Source: Herbidospora yilanensis (GTDB lineage Bacteria > Actinomycetota > Actinomycetes > Streptosporangiales > Streptosporangiaceae). From it: DNA of 64,000 nt. The notes below the pieces were generated by a model. It was not told the DNA's origin and did not search any database. It saw only the letters and a list, made by a program, of their open reading frames with translations. Positions 51,907 to 60,732 of this stretch are shown one piece after another; position 1 is the first letter of the stretch; the number at the start of each line of letters is the position of its first letter. Made by a program: the position numbers and the translations under genes. The DNA is taken from the NCBI RefSeq assembly GCF_001570565.1, contig NZ_BBXE01000044.1, forward strand, positions 1 through 64,000, in the 5' to 3' direction.

Positions 51907-52712
51907 GACGATTCCTTACGTTGCGGGGACTCTTGGAGCGTCGGCGAGCCGTCGCGGCGAAGCAGGCGGGCCCCGACCGCGGCGAAGCCGAGGCCCTGTG
52001 CAGCGGCGCCGGCGACCTCGAACCACTCGACACCGGAGGCGAGGCCGACGATGTGCGTCGGCGGCCAGATCATGATCGCGGCGGCGGCCCAGCGGGCGAT
52101 CGACCGGGACCGCCATAGGGCGAGGCCGATCAGGAACGTTCCGACGAGGTTGCCGAGAACGAACAGCAGGAAAACCCAGATCCCGGCCGCATCCTCCTGG
52201 CGGGCGTCGATCACGCCGGCGAAGTCGGCCATCGGCCCGCCGACCCGCACCATCGCGATGGTGGTGAGATCGGTGAGCAGGACGGCGAGGTAGCAGGCGT
52301 ATCCGGCGGCCCCCAGCGTGCCGCCGATGAACGACAGCTTCGCCGCACCCCGGCCGGCTACCCGGGCGGCGCCGAGCGTGGCGGGGATCATCAACAGCGC
52401 GCCGAGCATGCCGAACAAGACCACGTTGTGCAGCAGGGCGGGGTGCGCCGCGGCTGCGGCCAGCGCGTCGGCGCCGGTCTGGTCGCCGGCGCCGGCCGCC
52501 TGCGCCAGCGCCCATCCAGTGTTGCAGGCGACGATGAACCACGGAGCGAGGAATGCCGCCGCAGCGAGTCCGAACCGTCGCAGGCGGGTGTCATACCGGT
52601 CGTGCGGCGGGTACGTGGGCGGCGCGGGCAGAGATGTCCGGCCGACTGGCCGGGAGTCGCCGACGACGGCTTGCCCGTGCCCGCCCTCGCCGGGGGATGA
52701 GGCAGGAGTCAT
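51903..52712 (-). CDS. Multi-pass membrane protein of unknown function
   Basis: The 269-residue protein has a polar N-terminus and about six transmembrane segments (for example FGLAAAAFLAPWFIVA, LLHNVVLFGMLGALLMIPATLG, GYACYLAVLLTDLTTIAM, GIWVFLLFVLGNLVGTFLIGLAL). The C-terminal tail is charged. It is coupled to the hydrolase gene. A possible promoter lies upstream on the minus strand (TTGACC, 17 bases, AAAATA). I do not recognise the family. Confidence 0.82.
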   Translation of the reverse strand: MTPASSPGEGGHGQAVVGDSRPVGRTSLPAPPTYPPHDRYDTRLRRFGLAAAAFLAPWFIVACNTGWALAQAAGAGDQTGADALAAAAAHPALLHNVVLFGMLGALLMIPATLGAARVAGRGAAKLSFIGGTLGAAGYACYLAVLLTDLTTIAMVRVGGPMADFAGVIDARQEDAAGIWVFLLFVLGNLVGTFLIGLALWRSRSIARWAAAAIMIWPPTHIVGLASGVEWFEVAGAAAQGLGFAAVGARLLRRDGSPTLQESPQRKESS

Positions 52713-53097
52713 GATGAGTGTCCTATTTTCAGCGAACAGTCTGTCTGGTCAATTTATTCTGCATTTAGGACGACAGGGTGTCAATCGAAAATGTGATCAG
52801 GACGGGGCGCGTTGCTTGATCGACGCATGCTGTTCGCCGTGTCGCGGCAGGGCTTGTCACTCCCTCCTGGCCGGTGTCGTCGTCGGCGGCGTTCGTGCGG
52901 GGCCCGCCGCCTTGCGCCGGCCGCAGGACCATCACCACGCCGCCGGCGTGAAGGCGCCGCGCGTCCGCAGTGGGCACACCCGGCCCGCTCGCCGCCAGAG
53001 GAGACGGTCAGTCGTCGCCCAGGAGCGTGTGCATGCCGTCAAGCATGTCCTGAACCGGGATTGATGGAGATGTCGAAACCGGGGAGGAACACCAGCA
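52713..53097. other. Gap before the IS3 fragment
   Basis: The part near 52713-52790 is AT-rich and carries the leftward promoter of the membrane-protein gene. The remainder to 53097 has open frames on both strands but no ribosome sites or motifs that I can support. It is probably decayed sequence next to the IS remnant. Confidence 0.45.
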
Positions 53098-53163
53098 ATG
53101 CCCGCACCGAAGAAGTACGACGATGAGCCGCGTGAGCGTGCGACCCGGCCGGCCCCCCTATCC
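53098..53163 (+). pseudogene. IS3-family OrfA N-terminal fragment
   Basis: An ATG preceded by GGAGG begins MPAPKKYDDEPRERATR, which matches the start of IS3-type OrfA transposase proteins (MPxPKKYPxELRERAxR). After about 20 codons the similarity ends, so only the 5' tip of the element remains. Confidence 0.6.
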
Positions 53164-53232
53164 CGACCCTCTCGCGCAGCCGGACCGAGCCGGACGGGGC
53201 TCCGGCGTTCCCCGCCTGTAGCGCACTACAGG

Positions 53233-53883
53233 TCAAAGCTCGACAGGGGTCAGGAACAGACCGAGGAGGTGGGTGGGGGCCGAGGTGCTCACCGGCAGCC
53301 GCGACAGCACCTCCAGCAACTCCCGCTGCAGCACCTTCGCCTGCTGCGCGTCCAGCGCCAGGGGCGCCCAGTTGAACAGGACGGCCGGGGCGGCCTCGTT
53401 CAGCAACGTCGTCGGGTTCCAGTCGCCGTCGGCCGGCGTCATGTCGAGCCGCACCTGGTCACCCTCGCGGCGGCAGCGCACCACCCAGTCGAGCAGCCCG
53501 GCCCGCCCGGCCTGGCGGGCCAGCGCGGCCAGGAAGGCGGTCCGGGCGCCCTCGTCGACCAGGTCGAACAGGTGGTGGAGGTCGGCCTGGGGGAGCAGGC
53601 CCAGCGGGGCCCGGATCTCGGCCGCCGCGCGGTAGACGACGATCGCCCTGCCCTTGCGGGGCTGCCGGCCCACCGCCTCCAGCAGGCCCTTCGCCGACAG
53701 GGCGCGTACACGATAGGCCATCTGCTCCACCGTGACGCCCAGTTCGCGGGCCGCTTCGGCGGTGCCGCGCTCGCGGCCCATGAAGGGCTCCAGGAAGCGG
53801 CGTTCGTCGGGGCGCAGCAGGATGTGGGCGGCCGCGGCGGTGGTCAGGGTCTGCCGGGAGCTACTCGACGGCCCAGGTTCCAT
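53233..53883 (-). CDS. Winged-helix transcriptional regulator (ArsR-like)
   Basis: The 216-residue protein has an N-terminal winged HTH (about 22-80: LLRPDERRFLEPFMGRERGTAEAARELGVTVEQMAYRVRALSAKGLLEAV) and a C-terminal domain without clear family. The start at 53883 has no evident ribosome site and may be leaderless. It is divergent from the CPBP protease gene with only 30 bases between the start codons, so its binding site must overlap both promoters. Confidence 0.78.
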   Translation of the reverse strand: MEPGPSSSSRQTLTTAAAAHILLRPDERRFLEPFMGRERGTAEAARELGVTVEQMAYRVRALSAKGLLEAVGRQPRKGRAIVVYRAAAEIRAPLGLLPQADLHHLFDLVDEGARTAFLAALARQAGRAGLLDWVVRCRREGDQVRLDMTPADGDWNPTTLLNEAAPAVLFNWAPLALDAQQAKVLQRELLEVLSRLPVSTSAPTHLLGLFLTPVEL

Positions 53884-53913
53884 TTCGAGGAGGTTAGCAG
53901 CGAAGGTCCGCCC

Positions 53914-54546
53914 ATGACCCGATTCCGCCTCCCCATGGCGATCTTCCTGCACCTGTTCCCCGGTGCTCTGCTCTTCGCCTTCGCCGCTCTGGCCGGTCCG
54001 CTGCTCGACCGTCCCGTGCGGGCGCTGCCGGCCGGTGTCCTGCTGATCGTGGTGCCCGTCGAGCTCGGTCTGGTTCTGTACGCCTTCCGCCGCGGCCTCC
54101 CCCGGATCCGCGCACCGCGCCAGGCCGGCCGGATCTTCGCGATCTCCCTCGCGGCCTCGCTCGTCGGGGGCGCGGCGGTGTCGTGGCTGGAGCCGCTCCT
54201 GCGCGAGACCGGCTTCGCATGGTCGCTCGCGGCGGCCCCCGGCCACCTCGACGCCGTCACCGTGGCGTTGTGGGTCGCGGGGCCGGTGCTGGCCGGGCCG
54301 ATCGCGGAGGAGATCTACTTCCGCGGCTGGTTGCAGCCCCGCACGCCGGGCGGGCCGGTCGTCTCGTGCGCGCTGTTCGCGGTGTACCACCTCTGGCAGC
54401 CGTACGCGTGGCTGACCGTGTTCGTGGTGGCCCTGCCGCTCGCCTGGGCCCGGACCAGGGGCGGGGTCGTGGTGCCGATCCTGGTCCATTGCACGATGAA
54501 CGCCCTCACCTTCGCCGCGCTCGCCTGGGGCGCCCTCCAGAGGTGA
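53914..54546 (+). CDS. CPBP family intramembrane metalloprotease
   Basis: The 210-residue membrane protein has about six helices and the three CPBP (Abi/CAAX protease) motifs: AEEIYFRGWL (EExxxR), FAVYHLWQP (FxxxH) and HCTMNA (HxxxN). Its ATG has GAAGG seven bases upstream. Such proteins cleave substrates within the membrane or confer bacteriocin immunity; the role here is unknown. Confidence 0.9.
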   Translation: MTRFRLPMAIFLHLFPGALLFAFAALAGPLLDRPVRALPAGVLLIVVPVELGLVLYAFRRGLPRIRAPRQAGRIFAISLAASLVGGAAVSWLEPLLRETGFAWSLAAAPGHLDAVTVALWVAGPVLAGPIAEEIYFRGWLQPRTPGGPVVSCALFAVYHLWQPYAWLTVFVVALPLAWARTRGGVVVPILVHCTMNALTFAALAWGALQR

Positions 54547-54582
54547 TGATTCATAGCCGAATGTCCGTTTTCTGGCCCGTCA

Positions 54583-54598
54583 ATCGGTAAGGACCGAT
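54583..54598. promoter_or_regulatory. Hairpin before the histidine kinase gene
   Basis: ATCGGT-AAGG-ACCGAT is a perfect 6-base-pair inverted repeat 25 bases before the kinase start. It may be an operator or the stem of a weak terminator for the CPBP gene. Confidence 0.35.
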
Positions 54599-54622
54599 AA
54601 GGGGAGGTGTCTGGTCACGGGG

Positions 54623-55978
54623 GTGATCAGCATGGGCTGGTGGCATCGCCGCTCGATCCGCATCCGCCTGGCCGCGGTGGCGGGTGCCGTCATGGCGCTG
54701 CTGTGCACCGCCATGGCCGCCTTCATCGTGGTCATGGTCCGGCAGACGGCGATCGACCACCGGACCGAACAGCTCTTCGCCAGCGCCGTGAACATCGGCG
54801 CCCAACTGCGCCGGCAGGTGCCCGACCTGAGCGAGAGGAACCCCGGGCAGCCGGTCCAGGTGTTCGACCCGCACGGAACCATGGTCGCGGCCACCCCCAC
54901 GGTCGCGGACAACCCGCCGATGACGAGGCTGCACCCCGATCCCGACGCCTACGCCACCACCACCACCTGCGACACCAGGGTGTTCCCCGGCGGGTGCATG
55001 ATCGTGCTCGCCTACCCCGTCCACCGGGAAGACGGCGTCTGGCAGCTCAACGTGGCCGCCCCCGCCCTCCCCTGGTACGTCGGCCCGCAGTTGATCATCC
55101 CGATCGCCGTCACCTGGATCCTGCTGCCCGCGGCCGCCGCCGTCGGCAGCTACCGGATCGTGGGCAAGACCCTGCAGCCGGTGAGCGCCATCACCGCCAC
55201 CCTCGCCAAGATCACCTCAAGCGACCTGCGGCACCGGGTGCCCGTGCCGAAGTACCACGACGAACTGCGGGACCTGGCCGAGACCGCCAACCGCACCCTC
55301 GACCGCACCCAATCGGCGGTCGAGAAGCAACTCCGCTTCGCCTCCGACGCCTCCCACGACCTGCGCAGCCCCCTGACCGCCATCCAGACCCGGCTCGAAG
55401 AGGCCATGATGGACCCGCAGGAGGCCGACTGGGCCCAGACCGGCGAGGCGCTGCTCGACAGCGTCGACCGCATGCAGGCCCTGATCGGCGACCTCCTGCA
55501 GGTCGCCCGCCTGGACGCCGGCGTCTGCCGCCGCCGTGAGCCGATCGACCTGGCCGACCTGGTGACCGGCGAACTGAACCACCGCCAGGCCAAGACCGAG
55601 GTGTGCGCGTGCCTCGCGCCGGGCGTGACGGTGGAGGGCTCGCGGATCGAACTGGCCAGACTGCTCAACAACCTCCTGGACAACGCCGAACGCCACGCCA
55701 CCTCCACCGTCACCCTCACGTTGACGCGGAACGACGACGAGGCGGTGCTGGAGGTGGCCGACGACGGCGAAGGCATCGCCCCCGAGCAGCGGGAGGCCGT
55801 CTTCCAGCGGTTCACCCGCCTGGAGGCCTCCCGCACCAGGGACCCCGGCGGCACCGGCCTCGGGTTGCCGATCGCCCGCCAGCTCGCCCAGTCCCACGGC
55901 GGCGCCCTGACCGTCGAAGACGGCGACCGCGGCGCGCGGTTCGTGTTGCGCCTGCCCGCCTCGCCACCCCCGGACTGA
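54623..55978 (+). CDS. Sensor histidine kinase (orphan)
   Basis: The 451-residue kinase has two transmembrane helices (about 15-40 and 150-175) around an extracellular domain with a Cys pair (TTTCDTRVFPGGC), a HAMP-like linker, the H-box ASDASHDLRSPL, N-box LLNNLLDNAERHA, VADDGEGIAPE (G1) and GGTGLGLPIARQLAQSHGG (G2). No response-regulator gene is adjacent. It faces a paralogous kinase gene (56002) head-on. Confidence 0.92.
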   Translation: MISMGWWHRRSIRIRLAAVAGAVMALLCTAMAAFIVVMVRQTAIDHRTEQLFASAVNIGAQLRRQVPDLSERNPGQPVQVFDPHGTMVAATPTVADNPPMTRLHPDPDAYATTTTCDTRVFPGGCMIVLAYPVHREDGVWQLNVAAPALPWYVGPQLIIPIAVTWILLPAAAAVGSYRIVGKTLQPVSAITATLAKITSSDLRHRVPVPKYHDELRDLAETANRTLDRTQSAVEKQLRFASDASHDLRSPLTAIQTRLEEAMMDPQEADWAQTGEALLDSVDRMQALIGDLLQVARLDAGVCRRREPIDLADLVTGELNHRQAKTEVCACLAPGVTVEGSRIELARLLNNLLDNAERHATSTVTLTLTRNDDEAVLEVADDGEGIAPEQREAVFQRFTRLEASRTRDPGGTGLGLPIARQLAQSHGGALTVEDGDRGARFVLRLPASPPPD

Positions 55979-56001
55979 GCACGTCCGAAGGACGAAACGG
56001 T

Positions 56002-57519
56002 CTAGCTCCCGGTTCCCCGCCCCGTTCCTCCGGCCAGTACCCGCCGAGGATCCCGGATGACGGTCGCCGCCGCCCGGCCCAGCCGGCCGATCGACGTCGG
56101 CCTCGCGGCGGGGTGCGCCGCGCCGTCGATGACCTGGCGGGACACCTCGGGCGCGGGGGCGACCGCCGGGGCGCTCCCGAGATGGGGGAGACGCAGCACG
56201 AACCGCGCGCCCCGGTCGCTGTCCTCGACGGTCAGGGTGCCCTGGTGCGCGTGGGCGATCTCCCTGGCGATGGCCAGGCCCAGCCCGGTTCCTCCGGCGT
56301 CCCGGTCGCGGCCCGCCTCCAGGCGGGTGAAGCGCTCGAAGACCCGTTCACGATCCTCGGCGGCGATGCCCGCGCCGTCGTCCAGGACCTCCAGGACGGC
56401 AGTGCCCTCCTCGGCGCGGACGGTGACGGTGATCTGGGACGCCGTGTGCCGTTCGGCGTTGTCGAGCAGGTTGACCAGGACCCGGGAGATGCGCAGCCGG
56501 TCGATGTCGACGCAGACGCCCGGCTGGAGGCGCCGGACGATCTTCGCGCGATGAGGGCGCTGGTCGAGTTCGGCCTCGGCCAGTCTGCCCAGGTCGGTCG
56601 GCTCGCCGCTGAGGGGCGCGCCCGCGTCCAGCTTGGCCAGGGCCAGGAGGTCGGTCACGATCGCCTGGAGCCGGTCCACCCCCGTCAGCACGGTGGTGGC
56701 CACCGTCGGCCAGTCGACCTCGTCGGGGTAGGCCAGCGCCTCGTCCAGTTGCAGGCGCATGGAGGTGATCGGGCTGCGCAGGTCGTGGGAGGCGTCGGAG
56801 GTGAAGCGGCGCAGCCGCTCGTAGGCGCCCTCCAGGCGGTCGAGGGTGCCGTTCACCGTCTCGGCCAGGACCTGCACCTCTTCGTAGGTGTCGTAGGTGC
56901 CCGGCACCGGGACCCGGTGTTCGAGCTGGGCGGCGGTGATGTCGGCCAGTTGCCGCTGGATCGCGACGACCGGCTTCACGGCCTTGGTGATGTCCCGGAA
57001 CACCCAGCCGGTGACCGCGATCGTCATCAGCAGGGACGTGCCGATCGCCAGGAACACCGCGGTGGAGCTGCCGTACCAGGGGATCGTGGGGGTCGCCACG
57101 AGCAGCGACCAGATCCCGTCCGGCTGGTAGACGTTGATCGACGTCACGGTCCGGCAATCCGCCAACCCGGCGGGCGGGCACAGGACCCGGGTGGTGCTCA
57201 GCTTGTTGTCGCTGGGGTGGAAGGTCGCCATGGGCGGTTGGCCGACCAGTTGACCGCTGGCCGAGACCACCTTGTCGTGGGCGTCCAAGACCTGGACCGC
57301 CTCACCGTTGGTGTCCGGCAGCACCGACGGCAACCGCCCCTGCTGGATCAGGGACTCGACGCTGTTCCAGGTCGACAGGCCATGTTGCAGCGCGTTGTCG
57401 CCTTCTTTGCCGCCGACGTACTTGAGGAAGAGGAAACTCAGCCCCAGGCACATGAGCACCATGAGCACACCGGTGGCGATTGTCCTGCGTGTCCGGAACG
57501 ACGGCCGCCGCCTGCCCAT
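56002..57519 (-). CDS. Sensor histidine kinase (orphan), paralogue
   Basis: The 505-residue kinase has the same plan: two membrane helices around an extracellular domain with LCPPAGLADCRTV cysteines, HAMP region, H-box TSDASHDLRSPI, N-box LVNLLDNAERHTA, LDDGAGIAAED and GGTGLGLAIAREIAHAHQG. A C-terminal extension of about 55 residues follows the ATPase domain. The ATG at 57519 has GGGGAGG four bases upstream. It also lacks a neighbouring response regulator. Confidence 0.92.
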   Translation of the reverse strand: MGRRRPSFRTRRTIATGVLMVLMCLGLSFLFLKYVGGKEGDNALQHGLSTWNSVESLIQQGRLPSVLPDTNGEAVQVLDAHDKVVSASGQLVGQPPMATFHPSDNKLSTTRVLCPPAGLADCRTVTSINVYQPDGIWSLLVATPTIPWYGSSTAVFLAIGTSLLMTIAVTGWVFRDITKAVKPVVAIQRQLADITAAQLEHRVPVPGTYDTYEEVQVLAETVNGTLDRLEGAYERLRRFTSDASHDLRSPITSMRLQLDEALAYPDEVDWPTVATTVLTGVDRLQAIVTDLLALAKLDAGAPLSGEPTDLGRLAEAELDQRPHRAKIVRRLQPGVCVDIDRLRISRVLVNLLDNAERHTASQITVTVRAEEGTAVLEVLDDGAGIAAEDRERVFERFTRLEAGRDRDAGGTGLGLAIAREIAHAHQGTLTVEDSDRGARFVLRLPHLGSAPAVAPAPEVSRQVIDGAAHPAARPTSIGRLGRAAATVIRDPRRVLAGGTGRGTGS

Positions 57520-57694
57520 GGAACCTCCCCTCGCCGGCAATTGTCTCTATGGGCAAGGAACCCCGATGACCAGCCAAAACTTCCCGCGAAAAGGCAAAGT
57601 TCCGCGTGGACGGATAAAGAGGGCATGGCCGTTGGTTCAAGCCGCCGGAGAGACGGGACCAACGCCCGGTGAAACGACGCCCCGCCTTCTCCCG

Positions 57695-59332
57695 TCAGAG
57701 CGGCGGATGGGCGTTCCGCACCAGATCCCGGAAATAGGACGGCCAGAAGACCCCGTAGCCCGGCGCACCCGGGGCCGCTCCGGACGGCCGCCACGACCCG
57801 ATCGGAGGGGCGTAGGCGGGGTCGCACCAGCGGTTGGGGCCGTCGCTCGCCCCGTCCGACTCACCGGGAGGCCGGGCCCAGATGTAGGCGTCCACCCCCG
57901 GTCTGGGAGCGGCGGCCGGACGTTCGCCGATGCCCGCGTTGAGCTGGTTGCACCAGTTGAAGCGGTTGACGCGCCGGTCGAGCCTGGACTGGTCGACGTA
58001 GGTGTTGACGTCGGTGGAGACGCTGACGGCCGTCGGCCGGCCCGGCCCGCCCCAGCCGTTGCGCGAGGTGTCGATCAGCATGCCGATGTGCTCGGGGAAG
58101 CCGGCCTCGATGAGGGCGGCCCGGAGGAAGCGGGTGTAGTCGTCCTCGTCGATGTGGGGGTTCCAGTCGATCCACCGGCTCAGGTACAGCGGCGCTCCGG
58201 CGATCGTCTTGGTGGCGTCCGGGAGGAAGATCTCCTCCACCGGGACGTAGCCGGCGACGTTGGTGACGAACCCGTCCACGCCCCGGGTTCCTTCGACGAC
58301 CTCCGCGAACAGGTCGATCAGGGGCGCGGACACCTCCGTCCAGCCGGCGACCGACGACCGGGCCGCGTCGAGGTAGACGTAGACGTTGGGAACCGCCCCG
58401 AGGGTCGCGACGGCGTGCCGGATGCCCTGGACATAAGCCCCTGACGTGCGCGCTTCCACGCATCGGGGCTCCTGGGTCGAGTTGACCATGCTGCCCAGCG
58501 TCTCCGGCTCGACGAGGGTGACGATCCTGAGCGGGGCGTAGCGGGGATCGGCGAGGATGGCCGCGACGGGCTCCACGAACCGGCTCCGGTACGCCGCCAC
58601 CCCCTCGGCCGTCATGTCGAACTCCGCCGTGGACACCATCGACGAGCAGTCCTTGCCCGGCAGGTCGCTCAGCACGAGCGTCACGACGACGGGATCGGCG
58701 TTCCCCTGCGACAGGGCCTGCACGAGCGCCCGATCAAGGTGCTGCCGCAACCCGAGGCCGCCTCTCACGGAGCCGATCGAGGCCACGGAATCGAGCCACA
58801 GGGCGGTCGGCTGGAACGCCACCTTCCGCATCGCGGCCCCCACCTCACCGCCCGTGGCGGTGGCCGCGGCGTCGACCTGCGCGACGTAGTCGGGATTCAG
58901 GTAGCCGCGCGCCCCGAGATAGGGATTGTCCACCCGCCCAGGCGAGGGAGGCCCGCCGCAGGTGGCGCCGTTCAAGGTGAAGCCGCCGGGAGGGGGGTTG
59001 CCGCCGGTCCAGCGGCCGTTGAAGCCGATGGTCACCGTCGCGCCCGGCGCGAGCACCCGGTTGTACGGCTCGTTCACGGCCTGCACCCGCGCCCCGGACT
59101 GGCTCCACCGCGCCGACCAGCCATACGTGATCGTCTGCCCGGCGGTGAAGTCGAACCGCAGCGTCCAGCCGTCGACCCGATCGCCGGTGTTCTTGATGGC
59201 GACCGTCCCGGTGAACCCGCCCGGCCAGGAATCCGCCCCGTACGTCACCACGCATCCCGGAGCGGCCCAGGCCACCCCGGGCAGGACGACGAACACGAGC
59301 ACAATCCCGACAAGCACACGCAGGAGCCTCAT
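57695..59332 (-). CDS. Secreted CBM2-GH6 cellulase (cellobiohydrolase-like)
   Basis: The 545-residue enzyme has a signal peptide (LLRVLVGIVLVFVVLPGVAWA), an N-terminal CBM2 cellulose-binding domain (about 25-125, with WTLRFDFTAGQTIT, GFNGRWTGGNPPP) and a GH6 domain (about 135-545). GH6 features are VTLVLSDLPGKDCSSMVS (D223/D228 region) and VYVYLDAARSSVAGW. The family's proton-donor motif (E-P/I-D-S/A-L) reads EPETL here, with Glu277 at the Asp position. It probably acts on crystalline cellulose outside the cell, if active. Confidence 0.9.
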   Translation of the reverse strand: MRLLRVLVGIVLVFVVLPGVAWAAPGCVVTYGADSWPGGFTGTVAIKNTGDRVDGWTLRFDFTAGQTITYGWSARWSQSGARVQAVNEPYNRVLAPGATVTIGFNGRWTGGNPPPGGFTLNGATCGGPPSPGRVDNPYLGARGYLNPDYVAQVDAAATATGGEVGAAMRKVAFQPTALWLDSVASIGSVRGGLGLRQHLDRALVQALSQGNADPVVVTLVLSDLPGKDCSSMVSTAEFDMTAEGVAAYRSRFVEPVAAILADPRYAPLRIVTLVEPETLGSMVNSTQEPRCVEARTSGAYVQGIRHAVATLGAVPNVYVYLDAARSSVAGWTEVSAPLIDLFAEVVEGTRGVDGFVTNVAGYVPVEEIFLPDATKTIAGAPLYLSRWIDWNPHIDEDDYTRFLRAALIEAGFPEHIGMLIDTSRNGWGGPGRPTAVSVSTDVNTYVDQSRLDRRVNRFNWCNQLNAGIGERPAAAPRPGVDAYIWARPPGESDGASDGPNRWCDPAYAPPIGSWRPSGAAPGAPGYGVFWPSYFRDLVRNAHPPL

Positions 59333-59423
59333 GGCACCCCCCCGGACGCGAGGACCGACCCTCGATCGTCACCCCGGAAGGCCCGATCCCGGCAACCCGG
59401 CACGGCAGAACCCCAGGTCAGCG

Positions 59424-59436
59424 GTGAACCTTTCAC
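59424..59436. promoter_or_regulatory. Inverted repeat in the cellulase promoter region
   Basis: GTGAA-CCT-TTCAC is a perfect 5-base inverted repeat about 90 bases before the cellulase start. I did not find the 14-base palindrome typical of the CebR cellulose-utilisation repressor, so control may differ. Confidence 0.35.
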
Positions 59437-59459
59437 TCCGAACGCGGTACGCCGGGACA

Positions 59460-59942
59460 TCAGGTGTAGGCCAGCAGCCTGCCTGCGATCGTGACTCCCG
59501 ACCACGAGGTGAGGGAGATGACCGCGGCGATGCGGGCGGCGGCAGGCGTCGGCCTGTCCGTGTCCCAGGCGGTCACGTTGCGGTAGGTGCGCCGGTGGAA
59601 GATCAGGATGTTCAGCAAGGCGATCACGATGAGCCCGAGCTTCCACGGAGCGCTGCCGCGGTCGGCGATCAGGCTCGCGCCGGGCAGGAACATCAGGACG
59701 CCGGTGACCGCCGCGATCACGAACCCGAGGCGGGACAGAGGTAGGAGATGTTCGGCCGCGGTCATGACCCGCAGCTTCTGCCGCCCCAGCCCCAGCAGCC
59801 GGAGATCGAAGACCGCCGCGGGGCCGACAAGGAGGGCGATGCCGAGGATGTGGATGCTCTCGAGCACTGGATAGAGGTAGGGCGTGCCACGGATGGCCTC
59901 GGTGAGCGGGCCGCCCTGAAGCCAGGAGAGGAAGTCGTCCAC
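59460..59942 (-). CDS. DUF6644-type membrane protein
   Basis: The 160-residue protein has about four helices: PYLYPVLESIHILGIALLVGPAAVFDLRLLGLG, PLSRLGFVIAAVTGVLMFLPG, KLGLIVIALLNILIFHRRTY and a final segment. This pattern matches the DUF6644/DUF2214-like family. The GTG at 59942 lies 10 bases after the DUF6152 stop, so the two genes form an operon. A heme- or quinone-related role is often guessed from conserved His, but is not proven. Confidence 0.75.
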   Translation of the reverse strand: MDDFLSWLQGGPLTEAIRGTPYLYPVLESIHILGIALLVGPAAVFDLRLLGLGRQKLRVMTAAEHLLPLSRLGFVIAAVTGVLMFLPGASLIADRGSAPWKLGLIVIALLNILIFHRRTYRNVTAWDTDRPTPAAARIAAVISLTSWSGVTIAGRLLAYT

Positions 59943-59952
59943 GAAAGCACGC

Positions 59953-60660
59953 TCACACGTCTCGGCGTGACCGGGCTCGCAGGTAGACGGCCCCACCCGC
60001 GACGACAACGATCAGCCCGGCGGCGAGCACGATCCACACCACGATCGCAGACGTGCCCTCGGAATCCTCCGCGGCAGCCGGCGCATGATCTGGCGCGGCG
60101 CTGACGGGATACGGAACCGGCAGCGGCTTGGCCGGCAGTTCGCTGCCGAGCACCTGGTTGACCGGCTTCCCAGTTTCGAACCAGAACACGACCGGACGAA
60201 ATTCGTCATCGTGACTCTTATTGATGTAGCCGACCAATTCGACCTGCTCACCGTCGGCGAGGGGACGGTCCAGACCCCACATTCCGGTGTAGGTCGGCGG
60301 CGCGATGACGACCTCCAGCGCCTCATGGGAGCCGCGGTAGGACGGGGCGACCTTGATCGGGCCGCTGTCTTCGGGGGCTTGCAACTGCTCAGGCAGAGCC
60401 AGTTCGGGCGTTTCACCGGGCAGATCGTTGTCCAGAGTCACCGTGAAGAAGGAGTGCGGTTCGCCCCAGCGAACCTCCGAGACGGTACCCGCGATGTAGT
60501 AGAGGCGATCGGTGTCGAAGTCGTCCCACCCGTGATGCGCGTGCGCGGCACGCACGGGGAACACCACGAGCACCATCGCGAAGGCGAGCGACGCGGTCGC
60601 CAGCCGCAGGAGACGGGCTCTCGCGCGGGTCAGGAGCGTGGTGCCGTCCAGGCTCGACAT
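59953..60660 (-). CDS. DUF6152 family exported protein with C-terminal membrane helix
   Basis: The 235-residue protein has a signal peptide ending at AAHA, the characteristic HHGWDDFD motif directly after it, WGEPHSFFTVTLDN, YRGSHEALEVVIAPPTYTGMWG, and a C-terminal membrane helix (IVVWIVLAAGLIVVVAGGAVYL) before a basic tail. The HH motif suggests metal binding outside the membrane. The start has AAAGGA seven bases upstream. The DUF6644-like gene follows. Confidence 0.82.
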   Translation of the reverse strand: MSSLDGTTLLTRARARLLRLATASLAFAMVLVVFPVRAAHAHHGWDDFDTDRLYYIAGTVSEVRWGEPHSFFTVTLDNDLPGETPELALPEQLQAPEDSGPIKVAPSYRGSHEALEVVIAPPTYTGMWGLDRPLADGEQVELVGYINKSHDDEFRPVVFWFETGKPVNQVLGSELPAKPLPVPYPVSAAPDHAPAAAEDSEGTSAIVVWIVLAAGLIVVVAGGAVYLRARSRRDV

Positions 60661-60732
60661 AGATAGATCCTTTCTGGGGCGTGGGGGCGGCGGGGTGGCA
60701 TCGAGACCAGCAACGCCGACAGGGCGCTGGGG

